This document shows positions 1 to 8,236 of a DNA stretch of 64,000 nucleotides, one piece after another. The notes under the pieces were generated by a model. The model made no database searches and was not told the DNA's origin. It was given only the letters and a program-made list of their open reading frames with translations. This stretch comes from Empedobacter brevis NBRC 14943 = ATCC 43319 (lineage in GTDB: Bacteria > Bacteroidota > Bacteroidia > Flavobacteriales > Weeksellaceae). The position numbers and the translations under genes are program-made. Within the stretch, counting starts at the first letter, position 1, and every line of letters starts with the position of its first letter. The stretch lies in NCBI RefSeq assembly GCF_000382425.1, contig NZ_KB908293.1, positions 62,001-126,000 of the forward strand, read 5' to 3'.

Positions 1-387
1 ACTTTCTTTCTTTCCTTCTTTGTCTCCAAATCTTTCCTCACGATAAAATTGATCATTGGTTTGAGATTTCGTTCGGAAATAATTTTTCATGTCTTGATTC
101 TGAACCAATGTCAGATATTCTTGACGTGTCAAATAAATCGGTTCAGAAACTAAGCTCGTCCCGATTTGAGGATATAAGATATATTGACGCTTTATGGCAT
201 CATAATGTACATCGTATTTTATTTGATTATCTAAAAACAATCCACCTTTTTGATCTCGTATCGGAAACTTTAGTGTATCATTTTCCTGAGCCATAACATC
301 GCCCATATTTCCTATTGCAAATAGAAAACATAAAGCAGCTATAGTAGAGCCTTTACGAATAGATTTTGGTTCGCTGTGAATCTTCAT
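1..387 (-). CDS. sprA: SprA N-terminus (T9SS translocon / gliding protein), cut by window edge
   Basis: The minus strand is open from an ATG at 387 to the window edge (129 codons). The translation begins MKIHSEPKSIRKG, continues as a hydrophobic signal-peptide segment ending near MAQ, and then reads through a region with YDAIKRQYILYP, PIYLTRQEYLTLV and KNYFRTK. These match my memory of the N-terminus of flavobacterial SprA, the very large outer-membrane translocon subunit of the type IX secretion system. The start codon overlaps the stop of ruvA by one base (TAATG), so the two are probably translationally coupled; ruvA directly upstream of sprA is a familiar flavobacterial arrangement. The remaining roughly 2000 residues expected for SprA lie outside the window. 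Assignment rests on motif resemblance and synteny. Confidence 0.82.
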   Translation of the reverse strand, partial: MKIHSEPKSIRKGSTIAALCFLFAIGNMGDVMAQENDTLKFPIRDQKGGLFLDNQIKYDVHYDAIKRQYILYPQIGTSLVSEPIYLTRQEYLTLVQNQDMKNYFRTKSQTNDQFYREERFGDKEGKKES

Positions 388-968
388 TAAATTTTCTTCA
401 AGGTTTCTTTTACTAAGAATTCCACGTCTGCATCTGGTTGATCTTGTAAGATTTTATCCATTATTTTCTCTGCAGATTTTTTAGGAATTCCTAAAACTTC
501 TAAAGCAGATAACGCTTCATTTTTAGATTTATTTTTAACCGAAGTAGAATTAATGTCTAATATTAAATTTTGATCCAATTTATCCTTCAAATCGATAATG
601 ATTCTTTGAGCCGTTTTAGCTCCAATTCCTTTTACACTTTGTAATAATTTGGCATCTTCTCCTGCAATAGCTGTTGCGATTTCTTTTGAAGACAAAGTAG
701 AGATAATCATCATTCCTGATGCCGGACCTACACCATTAACACTAATTAATTTCTGAAAAATTTCTCTTTCCAGCTTTGTAGCGAAGCCATACAGGATATG
801 TGCATCTTCGCGGACAATTAAATGTGTAAAAATTGTAACAAGTTCCTCCTGCTCTAACGTTGAATATGTATTAAGTGAAATATTGACCCAATATCCGACA
901 CCATTACAATCTATTACAGCATTTGTTGGGTAAATTTCGATTAATTTACCTCTTAGTTGTGTTATCAT
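387..968 (-). CDS. ruvA: Holliday junction branch migration protein RuvA
   Basis: A 193-residue protein of normal RuvA length. RuvA tetramers bind the four-way Holliday junction and load the RuvB motor for branch migration in recombinational repair. Visible domains are the N-terminal OB fold (MITQLRGKLIEIYPT, DCNGVGYWVNIS), the paired helix-hairpin-helix DNA-binding motifs (SVNGVGPASG around residue 78 and SVKGIGAKTAQRI around residue 113), and a C-terminal three-helix domain after a variable linker (NEALSALEVLGI). ruvB is not adjacent. The gene ends in a one-base overlap with sprA. A candidate Bacteroidetes -7 element lies at 1009-1016. Confidence 0.96.
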   Translation of the reverse strand: MITQLRGKLIEIYPTNAVIDCNGVGYWVNISLNTYSTLEQEELVTIFTHLIVREDAHILYGFATKLEREIFQKLISVNGVGPASGMMIISTLSSKEIATAIAGEDAKLLQSVKGIGAKTAQRIIIDLKDKLDQNLILDINSTSVKNKSKNEALSALEVLGIPKKSAEKIMDKILQDQPDADVEFLVKETLKKI

Positions 969-1008
969 TCTGAAGTTTATTTAGTTACACTACATATAGT
1001 GATAACGT

Positions 1009-1016
1009 CAAAAATA
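1009..1016 (-). promoter_or_regulatory. Candidate promoter -7 element for ruvA-sprA
   Basis: On the minus strand this reads TATTTTTG, matching the Bacteroidetes -7 consensus TAnnTTTG. It lies about 41 bases upstream of the ruvA ATG. No good -33 TTTG is visible at the right distance, so confidence is modest. Confidence 0.35.
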
Positions 1017-1058
1017 CAATTTATTTTGTAAGGATAAAAGTTGGACATGACTTAAACC

Positions 1059-1094
1059 CACAACACCTTTTATGTTAACATAAAAGGTGTTGTG
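1059..1094. terminator. 36-bp perfect palindrome between two minus-strand genes
   Basis: Eighteen bases (CACAACACCTTTTATGTT) are followed at once by their exact reverse complement. It lies just after the end of the serine hydrolase gene (stop at 1118) and upstream of ruvA, so it probably ends the hydrolase transcript. There is no long T-run on the minus strand after the hairpin, so it could instead be a cruciform-forming or protein-binding site. Confidence 0.6.
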
Positions 1095-1117
1095 AGATTT
1101 ACATTGAATATAATCAA

Positions 1118-2536
1118 TTATTTAATTTTTGTTTTCTCGATTTTCTCAATCATTTTTTCCGCATTCCCATTGGTTCCGCCAAGGCTGATTGCTTTGTTGT
1201 ACCATTCTAAAGCCAAATCATATTGCTTGTTCGTAAGGTAAGCTTCGCCTAAACTATCGGCAACACTTGCGTTATTTGGGAACTCTTTTACAACCAATTG
1301 AAATATTTTGATGGACTCGTTGATTTTGCCCGCTCGTAGTAATTCGTAGCCCAACGTGTTGAGTTCGCTTGGATTGTCAAAACTGTATTCCTTCTCTGAC
1401 GTTTTTTTCAGTTGATAATAATTTTCAATCGCTTTATTCACATTGGTTTTCGCCTCTTTTCTTAAGGCTTGATAAACGGATTTTTTAGGAATTTGGTAGG
1501 TTTTTCCCAGCGTAATGTAGCGAATGGTATGACCTAAATCCCAAACTTTATTCCGATTGTTGGATGCCAGAATTACAATGACATCATTTTTCATATCATT
1601 TAATAGAATAGATTCAAATTTATATGAAATACCGTTGTGACGCTGCAATTCATCTTCTTCATAATATCTACCAAGAGAAGCACCTTCTTCTTTTGCATAC
1701 GGATTATTCAACAATGTGTCAAAGGATTTTCTGGAAATCAAACGATTATGATTCATCGCATCAATCCATTTGTACATATCATTGATATCCAACCAAACCC
1801 AACCGCTGATAAACTCCATTTCCAGGCAACGGACATTGTCCATATCATAACAAGACGTTCGGTTTTTATACCCTGATTTTGCGTCAAAAACGGAATTGGT
1901 CATTTTCAACGGTTTGATAATGTTTTTAGTAACAAAATCTTGGAAAGTCATTCCTGTTATCTTTTCAATAATTCTTCTTTGCAAAAAAACATTGCCATTA
2001 TCGTATCTATAACCCTTTCCAGGCTCAAATAACAACGTATCCGTTTTTCTCAAAATCTTCCAAGCTTCTTCATCATTTTTCGGAACGATCATTTTATTTT
2101 CAATCCGAGGAATTCCGCTGGCGTAATTAATCAAATGTCTTGTCGTCACCTTTTCGGACCATTTTGGTAATCCCAAATCAAATTTGGAAATCGGATCGTC
2201 AAGATGTAGTTGACCACGTTCTACTAACATCATAATAGCAACTGCATTAAACTGCTTTGCAATAGAGCCAAAATTTAAAATTGAATTTTTCGTTAAGGGC
2301 GTTTGTTTTGTTTCATCAGTAAAACCAAATGATTTTTGATAGATGATTTTTCCTTTTTTGGCAACCAAAACATTTCCGTTGAACAAATCTCTTTCGTAGG
2401 ATTTTGTCATTAAGAAATCAATTTCAGCGGTATAAGTTGTGCTTTTTTCGGTTATACTATTTCTGGTGCTGCAACTGAATATCATCAATAAAACGAATAG
2501 ATAGCCGATGCTTTTTGCGAGATGATATATTTTCAT
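1118..2536 (-). CDS. Serine hydrolase lipoprotein, beta-lactamase family, with TPR tail
   Basis: A 472-residue secreted lipoprotein (N-terminal hydrophobic stretch ending in the lipobox-like LMIFSCS). The catalytic part has the class C beta-lactamase/DD-peptidase signature: SxxK at S91-IA-K94, YxN at Y177-D-N179 and a late HNG in place of HxG/KTG. After about residue 370 there is a TPR-like segment (TLGYELLRAGKINESIKIF, then a second repeat with DSLGEAYL). Members of this Pfam beta-lactamase family include esterases, D-amino-acid peptidases and penicillin-binding-like enzymes, so the substrate cannot be assigned. It is 15 bases downstream of a paralogue with the same architecture, so they are likely co-transcribed. 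It is not evidence of a true resistance beta-lactamase. Confidence 0.85.
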   Translation of the reverse strand: MKIYHLAKSIGYLFVLLMIFSCSTRNSITEKSTTYTAEIDFLMTKSYERDLFNGNVLVAKKGKIIYQKSFGFTDETKQTPLTKNSILNFGSIAKQFNAVAIMMLVERGQLHLDDPISKFDLGLPKWSEKVTTRHLINYASGIPRIENKMIVPKNDEEAWKILRKTDTLLFEPGKGYRYDNGNVFLQRRIIEKITGMTFQDFVTKNIIKPLKMTNSVFDAKSGYKNRTSCYDMDNVRCLEMEFISGWVWLDINDMYKWIDAMNHNRLISRKSFDTLLNNPYAKEEGASLGRYYEEDELQRHNGISYKFESILLNDMKNDVIVILASNNRNKVWDLGHTIRYITLGKTYQIPKKSVYQALRKEAKTNVNKAIENYYQLKKTSEKEYSFDNPSELNTLGYELLRAGKINESIKIFQLVVKEFPNNASVADSLGEAYLTNKQYDLALEWYNKAISLGGTNGNAEKMIEKIEKTKIK

Positions 2537-2551
2537 AAATGTTTAATTTCT

Positions 2552-4084
2552 TTATTTTTTTAAAATATTTTCGATTTTTAAAAGCATTTCTTTTGCATTT
2601 TGATTCGTAGGCTCCAGCTCTACTACTTTTTGATAATCAGCTTTCGATGCTGCATAATCTTTTTTATTAAAATAGGCTTCGCCACGGCTGTCATACGCAT
2701 TTGCCACATCTGGAAATTCATTAATATTCAATGTAAAAATCTTAATGGCGTCATCTATTTTGTTATTCTTTAAAAATTCGTAACCCAGCGTATTCAATTC
2801 ACTTTTATCCGAAAAATTATAATCGTTTGGTTTTGTTAGTTTTAATTTTTTGTAAAGCTCAATACCTTTATCGATGTTTTGATTTGCTACTTTTTTAATC
2901 GTTAAAGAAATCGATTCTTTTATGGGTTCAAAAGGATAATTTTTCCATTGATTTAGATTGGCTATGCTCGAAACAATTTCATTTACCAGTTGCATATTTC
3001 TACCGTTGGTCATCACAACAACGCCGTTACCATCCTCCAAACTTCCAATGTAATGGCAGACAAATCCCTCATTTCCGCCACTGTGACCAAAGTATTTTGT
3101 CCCGTTATAATTTTGAACAAATACGCCAAAATTATTTTCAAGTCTTTTTATTGACATTTCTTTTGAAAGAACTTTGTTGGATTTCCCTTGTAATGACAAT
3201 TGGGTTTCGATGATGTATTTTGCCAAATCTGTCGGGTTTGTCCATAAACCAGCTGCGGCTTGTTCAGGATAAATATGATATTTACCAACAACTTGAACCT
3301 TTCCATTGTAACCCGTTGCTAAAAGATTTTTCTTGTCCGCAGAAGGTGGTTGATTGAAAGAACTTTGCGCCATCCCTAAAGGTTGCAACACATTTTTCAG
3401 CATATAATCTGCGTATTTTTCGCCAGTTGTATCTTCCAAAATTAATTGAGAAACTGTCGTTCCGCCACCTGAATATTGGAACTTCAAACCGGGTTCAAAA
3501 ATCGAACGAACCGCATTAGAATTTGCAGGTTTTACACCATCCAGAATTTGAGTGATACTCGGCAAAGCTTGTCCTTTTTCGTAACCGCCAAAACCACCAA
3601 CAGAAAGTCCAGCCGTGTGATTTAACAATTGCGCAATGTTGATTTTTTTCCCTTTTGAAATGGAATCATAAGGGAATTTCCACGTTTTTAAAAAGATATT
3701 AATATCCTGATCTAAATTTAGTTTTTGTGCCTCAACCAGCCTTAGAATTCCCAAACTGTTAAACGATTTACTAATCGAAGCCGCCTGAAAAAGCGTTTCC
3801 GTGGTTGTCGGTCTTTTCTCGGACACATCAGCAAAACCGTAGGCTTTTACCCATTCTATTTTGTAATCTTTAACGACAGCAATACTTACGGCATTCACTT
3901 CGTAAAAATCCATTCGCTCCTTTAAGGTCGATTTTTTATGTTTAGTCTTGTCCCAAGCGTTTAAATTATGCTCAAAAGATTTGATTTTTTCGTTGATATT
4001 TTGAGCAAAAGTGAAACTTGAAAAAATCAGGAAAAAGAAAAAGATAGCATTTTTCATTTGCGAAACTGTTGGATTATAATTCAT
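2552..4084 (-). CDS. Serine hydrolase, beta-lactamase family, with TPR tail
   Basis: A 510-residue secreted protein with the same plan as its downstream neighbour. The signal peptide starts naturally at the internal Met10 (position 4057, MKNAIFFFFLIFSSFTFAQ), so that may be the real start. Catalytic signature: S103-IS-K106, YSG in the YxN position (FQYSGGGTT) and a clear GHSGGNEG third motif. The last 100 residues carry TPR-type repeats (LNTLGYEFLKNNKIDDAIKIF; SRGEAYFNKKDYAASKADY). Probably a periplasmic or surface serine hydrolase acting on a peptide or ester. An AraC-type membrane regulator lies just upstream on the same strand and may control the pair; this is inferred from position only. 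Confidence 0.86.
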   Translation of the reverse strand: MNYNPTVSQMKNAIFFFFLIFSSFTFAQNINEKIKSFEHNLNAWDKTKHKKSTLKERMDFYEVNAVSIAVVKDYKIEWVKAYGFADVSEKRPTTTETLFQAASISKSFNSLGILRLVEAQKLNLDQDINIFLKTWKFPYDSISKGKKINIAQLLNHTAGLSVGGFGGYEKGQALPSITQILDGVKPANSNAVRSIFEPGLKFQYSGGGTTVSQLILEDTTGEKYADYMLKNVLQPLGMAQSSFNQPPSADKKNLLATGYNGKVQVVGKYHIYPEQAAAGLWTNPTDLAKYIIETQLSLQGKSNKVLSKEMSIKRLENNFGVFVQNYNGTKYFGHSGGNEGFVCHYIGSLEDGNGVVVMTNGRNMQLVNEIVSSIANLNQWKNYPFEPIKESISLTIKKVANQNIDKGIELYKKLKLTKPNDYNFSDKSELNTLGYEFLKNNKIDDAIKIFTLNINEFPDVANAYDSRGEAYFNKKDYAASKADYQKVVELEPTNQNAKEMLLKIENILKK

Positions 4085-4183
4085 ATTCGATATTCATTAT
4101 TTTGTTGCAAAAATGCGTCAAAACGCTTTAATATACGACCGACTAAAAAAAATCGAACTCATTTTTCGAAAAATAATACGATT

Positions 4184-5326
4184 TTATAAGGGTTCTTTTC
4201 GAAAATCGGTTGGCGTTTTTCCCGTATATTTTTTGAAGGAAGTATTAAACGAAGATTTAGAATTAAATCCAACTTGATACAAAATTTCCAAAACGGTCAA
4301 CTCTTTTTGAGAAGGATCTTTTAGAATTTGCATGGCTTTTTCAATTCGGTATTCATTTACGAAATCGAAAAAATGTTTGTCCATGTACAAATTAATTAAA
4401 GTAGATAAATCCTTCACAGGCATTTCAACTTGTTCCGCCAAATCCTGAATCGTTAATGATGAATCGAGATAAGGTTCGTTTTTAACCATAAAATCTTTTA
4501 AAGATTCGATTTCTTTATTTTTCTCCTCGTTAATTTCGGAAATAGATTTTTCTTTAGAAACCACTTTTTTAATAGGTTTTAATTCCGAATTCACACCTCG
4601 GAAAAAATCAGGATTATTTAACGCGACAAATAGATACCAACAGGTACAAAATAAAAAAGCGAGCCCATCAAGACATACAATCCAATCGCGGAGCTCAACC
4701 TTTCCCCATCCAAAAATAAAGGTAACCAGCCATCTCATCAGGACGATAAAATGCAAAACGTAATAGAGTGTTGTTATTTTGTAAAGGGCATTGAGTGCAG
4801 AAATATTCGGATTGGTGTAATTTTCGAGATAGACTTTTTTAGCCTTTCTAATTACTAAAAACGAGGCAATAAAATAGACTTGAAACAGCACTTCAAAAAG
4901 GATGAGAAAAAATTGCCAAAGCGACATATCGCCCATGCTGTTTATAAATTTTATTTTCGCAGGTCGATCTACAAAAATAATTCCCCACATTATAAATACA
5001 TTAAACGCTAAAAACGGAATTGCATGCAGTAAATGCTTCGCTTTTAACCGAAAATTGGTGTAACAAACAGATAACACGTAAAGGTAAAACGCAGCCGAAA
5101 ACAAATAGACAAAACTCCAACGAAATGCCTCGAGGTTGATATAATTAACCGGAAATCCGCGTTGCAAAAACTTGATGGCATCAACCGCATTGGTGAAAAG
5201 AAAAAATGCCAGCAGACAGTTTGATAGTTTGTGCTTGGTCTTTACAGTAACCAAAAACAGGGCAAGCAAAAACACCATAAAAATCCCTATGGCGGAAACG
5301 AGCTGCTGAAAAGTATACTTGTCCAT
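4184..5326 (-). CDS. AraC-family regulator with N-terminal multi-pass membrane domain
   Basis: A 380-residue protein. The first 240 residues contain about seven hydrophobic membrane segments, followed by a charged linker (residues about 250-275) and a C-terminal AraC DNA-binding domain. The second HTH shows the usual signature ILYQVGFNSKSSFNTSFKKYTGKTPTDFR. This class is common in Bacteroidota and probably senses a signal at the membrane and regulates nearby genes; the two serine hydrolases downstream are the obvious targets by position. A candidate promoter sits at 5345-5375. The ligand is unknown. Confidence 0.88.
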   Translation of the reverse strand: MDKYTFQQLVSAIGIFMVFLLALFLVTVKTKHKLSNCLLAFFLFTNAVDAIKFLQRGFPVNYINLEAFRWSFVYLFSAAFYLYVLSVCYTNFRLKAKHLLHAIPFLAFNVFIMWGIIFVDRPAKIKFINSMGDMSLWQFFLILFEVLFQVYFIASFLVIRKAKKVYLENYTNPNISALNALYKITTLYYVLHFIVLMRWLVTFIFGWGKVELRDWIVCLDGLAFLFCTCWYLFVALNNPDFFRGVNSELKPIKKVVSKEKSISEINEEKNKEIESLKDFMVKNEPYLDSSLTIQDLAEQVEMPVKDLSTLINLYMDKHFFDFVNEYRIEKAMQILKDPSQKELTVLEILYQVGFNSKSSFNTSFKKYTGKTPTDFRKEPL

Positions 5327-5344
5327 TTTCTTTTAATGCAAGGT

Positions 5345-5375
5345 CAAATGTAACATTTTTTTCACTTTTTGAAAA
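5345..5375 (-). promoter_or_regulatory. Candidate promoter of the AraC regulator gene
   Basis: The minus strand has TACATTTG (5352-5345), a match to TAnnTTTG, and a TTTT 19 bases further upstream at the -33 position. The gene's ATG at 5326 would give a leader of about 14 bases. Confidence 0.4.
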
Positions 5376-5500
5376 AATACATTTCTTGTAAAAGAAAAAT
5401 TAAAACCATATTCTTCATTTGTCATCTCAGATCATAATATTAATGGAATAGAATTATATCAACATCCACACAATTAACTAAAAGTCAATTGATAAATAAA

Positions 5501-6217
5501 CTACATGCAATGATTATCCATCCCGTTAAGTTGCAATGCATCTTCTGATGGTGAAATAAATGGTATATTAAGTTCTAACCCGCGAAGAATAAATAAAACG
5601 CCAAGAATTAGTGTAATAATAGGTAAGATTCTTAAGATGGTCTGACGTTGTTTTACTGATAAAAAGTTACCAAATAAAACGGTTGCAAACATCAAAGGCA
5701 ACGTTCCTAGTCCGAAGAAGAACATAAATAGTGCACTTTTATAAACTGATCCCAAACCAATGGCAGCCGTTAACGAAGCATATACCATTCCACAAGGTAA
5801 AAGGCCGTTTAAAAGACCAACTATATAAAGAGAAGAAGAATCTTTTTTGATCAAAAATTTACCAAGAGTGATTTTCACTTTTACCATCAAGGCATTTACA
5901 GGGCGAAGTTGAGTTGCTCCGTTTTCATAAAATTTGGGAATCATCACCATAATAATCATTAAAACTCCAATAAGGATACTCAAATAATTTTGTAATCCTA
6001 CAAATGAAAATGACTCTCCTATTAAACCTAAAATGGTTCCTAAAATAGTATACGTCGTCACCCTCCCTATTTGATATGTTAAGTTACGAAGCGTAAACTT
6101 TAATTTATCTTGAGATTCTAAGCCTAATGATAAAGCAATAGGCCCACACATCCCTACGCAATGCAAGGATGAAGTAAGACCTATTGATAAAGCTATAAAT
6201 ATTATTGTGAAATCCAT
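5501..6217 (-). CDS. Sulfite exporter TauE/SafE-like membrane protein with HCVGMCG motif
   Basis: A 238-residue polytopic membrane protein with about six hydrophobic segments. Near the N-terminus it has SLHCVGMCGPI, the Cys-rich motif of the COG2836 group found beside cytochrome oxidase and copper genes, and a second motif GLLPCGMVYASL. The protein probably moves or handles a metal (copper) or a sulfur compound in connection with cbb3 oxidase assembly; this role is inferred from its place as the last gene after ccoG and ccoH, not from direct knowledge of substrate. It overlaps the end of ccoH by 16 bases. The C-terminus is short and ends in MDNHCM, where His and Cys could bind metal. Confidence 0.82.
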   Translation of the reverse strand: MDFTIIFIALSIGLTSSLHCVGMCGPIALSLGLESQDKLKFTLRNLTYQIGRVTTYTILGTILGLIGESFSFVGLQNYLSILIGVLMIIMVMIPKFYENGATQLRPVNALMVKVKITLGKFLIKKDSSSLYIVGLLNGLLPCGMVYASLTAAIGLGSVYKSALFMFFFGLGTLPLMFATVLFGNFLSVKQRQTILRILPIITLILGVLFILRGLELNIPFISPSEDALQLNGMDNHCM

Positions 6218-6645
6218 CGGATGGACTTTTTAATCAAGTATGCTTGATTATTCTCTTTCCAGCTTAAGGTTAATTCATATTCTCCATCAACCAATTTAAC
6301 AGATGGAACCAAGAAATTTTTCTTGTCATTTAAACGAATTGGTGTTCTGATGTCTTTCGTTTCATCCTCATTTCTCAATAAAAAGATTTCTCCTTTAAAG
6401 TTGTCTGCCGTAGATGTTGGAAACTGAACCAAGAAACCATTTGCCTGAATCAATATTTCTGGTTTCTCTGCTAATTCATTTGCTTTTTTTTCAGCATTGA
6501 TCTCATCTTGAAAATGAATCTCTTTTTCGTAATAATTGTCGGTTACCATTCCTCCTGTATCACCCGCCATAAATAGTAATGATAGAATGAAAATCATAAA
6601 ACATCCCAATGCTATTGCTACACCATGTCCCCAATTTAATTTCAT
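6202..6645 (-). CDS. ccoH: FixH/CcoH family cbb3 oxidase assembly protein
   Basis: A 147-residue protein with one N-terminal membrane helix (WGHGVAIALGCFMIFILSLLF) and a periplasmic domain with the conserved NYYEKEIHFQDEI segment of FixH. FixH/CcoH interacts with cbb3 oxidase during assembly. It sits 5 bases after ccoG and overlaps the SafE-like gene, so the three form one transcript unit. The length fits the family. Confidence 0.9.
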   Translation of the reverse strand: MKLNWGHGVAIALGCFMIFILSLLFMAGDTGGMVTDNYYEKEIHFQDEINAEKKANELAEKPEILIQANGFLVQFPTSTADNFKGEIFLLRNEDETKDIRTPIRLNDKKNFLVPSVKLVDGEYELTLSWKENNQAYLIKKSIRWISQ

Positions 6646-6650
6646 ATTTT

Positions 6651-8132
6651 CTAATATTTAAAAGGAGCTGAAAAGCTCGTTTCGTATTTGTCTATTACTT
6701 TTCCTTTTTGATTTACTAAACCAATTACCACTTTTTCTTTGTAAGATTTTACCTCGTTCATCGGAATTTTCAAGAAAAATTTACCTTGAACAATTTGTCC
6801 TTTTTCCATGTTCAATTTGTTCACTCCTTCAAACATTTCTACTTTAGAATTTTTATGAGATAACAATTTAAGTGTAACGATTTGATCTGCATTTGTTTTA
6901 TTATACAATGTATATTCAAATTGATTCACATAGTACTGCCCTTCTACTTTATAATCTGTACCGGGAACTTTAAGGTATTTTGATTCTACATCTGAACGGG
7001 AGAAAAGGAAAGCCGTCATTGCTCCGATTAATATTAAAAGTGCAAATGTATAAGCTGCCAATCGTTTTGTAAACTTAAATTTCTCTCCACGCTTAATATC
7101 ATCTTCAGAAGCATAACGAATCAATCCTGTTGGAAAACCAACTTTCTCCATTACTTCATCACATGCATCAATACAAGCTGTACAGTTTACACATTCTAAC
7201 TGAATTCCGTTTCGAATATCAATTCCTGTAGGACAAACAACTACACACTGACCACAGTCAATACAATCTCCTTTACCTGCAGCTTCACGGTCTTCATTCT
7301 TTTTGAATTTTGCGCGACCAGCTGTTGACTCTCCACGTTTAAAATCATATGTTACATTGATTGTATGCGAATCAATCAAAACTCCTTGAAAACGTCCATA
7401 AGGACAAACTAGTGTACAAGCTTGTTCGCGAAACCATGCGAATACGAAATAAAACATTGCAGAAAAGAATCCTAAACCGATTAATGTTCCAACATTATCT
7501 GCCGGTCCTTCTTTAATTACATCATACAAAGCATCTGCACCAATAATATAAGCTAAGAATACATTGGCGATAATGAATGAAATAATAGCAAAAATGGTCC
7601 ATTTCAATAATTTTTTACGAATTTTTTCTTCGTCCCATTCTTGTTTATCGAGTCTTATTTGTTTTGCTCTATCGCCTTCTATTGCATATTCTATTTTTCG
7701 AAAAACCATTTCCAAAAAAATTGTTTGCGGACAAACCCATCCACAAAACAAACGACCATAAGCCATTGTAAATAATACGATGAAGATAATAGATGTAATC
7801 ATTCCCAGTGCTAAGAGGAAGAAATCTGATGTAAAGAAAGGGAAACCAAATAAGATAAACTGGCTATGCAAGACATCAAATTTGAACAACGGGTTTCCAT
7901 TGGGTAATTTGAAAAATGGTGTTAAGATTAATAAAGCTAATAAAACATAACTTACATAACTCCTATAGTTTGTAAACTTCCCTTTTGGTTTTTTAGGATA
8001 AACCCATTTACGCTCTCCTGTTCTTTCCATTGTACCAATGGAACTACGAACATCTTCATTCATTTGGCTATTTTCTTCCAAATAACTATCTAAGTTAAAT
8101 TCATCTTTTGGATCAGAATTTTGAACACTCAT
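6651..8132 (-). CDS. ccoG: Cytochrome c oxidase accessory protein CcoG (4Fe-4S membrane protein)
   Basis: A 493-residue membrane protein. It has several membrane helices (around residues 60-115, 175-200 and 210-235), the RLFCGWVCPQTIF and QACTLVCPYGRFQ motifs, then two ferredoxin-type clusters: CIDCGQCVVVCPTGID and CVNCTACIDACDEV. The C-terminal third is a periplasmic Ig-like domain (IG_CcoG type). CcoG is a copper chaperone/reductase for the CuB centre of cbb3 oxidase in other bacteria. A terminator (8176-8203) separates it from ccoP and a promoter-like element stands at 8155-8162, so it probably starts its own ccoG-ccoH-SafE unit. Confidence 0.95.
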   Translation of the reverse strand: MSVQNSDPKDEFNLDSYLEENSQMNEDVRSSIGTMERTGERKWVYPKKPKGKFTNYRSYVSYVLLALLILTPFFKLPNGNPLFKFDVLHSQFILFGFPFFTSDFFLLALGMITSIIFIVLFTMAYGRLFCGWVCPQTIFLEMVFRKIEYAIEGDRAKQIRLDKQEWDEEKIRKKLLKWTIFAIISFIIANVFLAYIIGADALYDVIKEGPADNVGTLIGLGFFSAMFYFVFAWFREQACTLVCPYGRFQGVLIDSHTINVTYDFKRGESTAGRAKFKKNEDREAAGKGDCIDCGQCVVVCPTGIDIRNGIQLECVNCTACIDACDEVMEKVGFPTGLIRYASEDDIKRGEKFKFTKRLAAYTFALLILIGAMTAFLFSRSDVESKYLKVPGTDYKVEGQYYVNQFEYTLYNKTNADQIVTLKLLSHKNSKVEMFEGVNKLNMEKGQIVQGKFFLKIPMNEVKSYKEKVVIGLVNQKGKVIDKYETSFSAPFKY

Positions 8133-8154
8133 TTTAGTGAATTTTAAATGTATA

Positions 8155-8162
8155 CAAATTTA
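8155..8162 (-). promoter_or_regulatory. Candidate -7 element for ccoG-ccoH-SafE
   Basis: The minus strand reads TAAATTTG, a full TAnnTTTG match, 22 bases upstream of the ccoG ATG and immediately after the terminator that follows ccoP. No convincing -33 element is seen because that position lies in the terminator T-run. Confidence 0.45.
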
Positions 8163-8175
8163 CGACTAAAAAAGA

Positions 8176-8203
8176 AAAGAGAGCTTATAAATAAGCTCTC
8201 TTT
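8176..8203 (-). terminator. Intrinsic terminator after ccoP
   Basis: A 13-bp stem (AAAGAGAGCTTAT / ATAAGCTCTCTTT) with a minimal loop. On the minus strand it is followed by TTTTCTTTTTTAG, a good U-rich tract. It should end the ccoS-NO-Q-P transcript before ccoG. Confidence 0.75.
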
Positions 8204-8236
8204 CAATATGATATTTGTTGTAATTGTTTTAACGAA

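Noticed and set aside
108..296. Plus-strand frame of 62 codons at the left edge
   Set aside because: It is the shadow of sprA on the minus strand; the minus-strand translation has the signal peptide and SprA motifs.
1118..4084. Beta-lactamase resistance genes
   Set aside because: The SxxK and YxN motifs are shared by esterases and peptidases of the family; the TPR tails and lack of a KTG box do not fit resistance enzymes.
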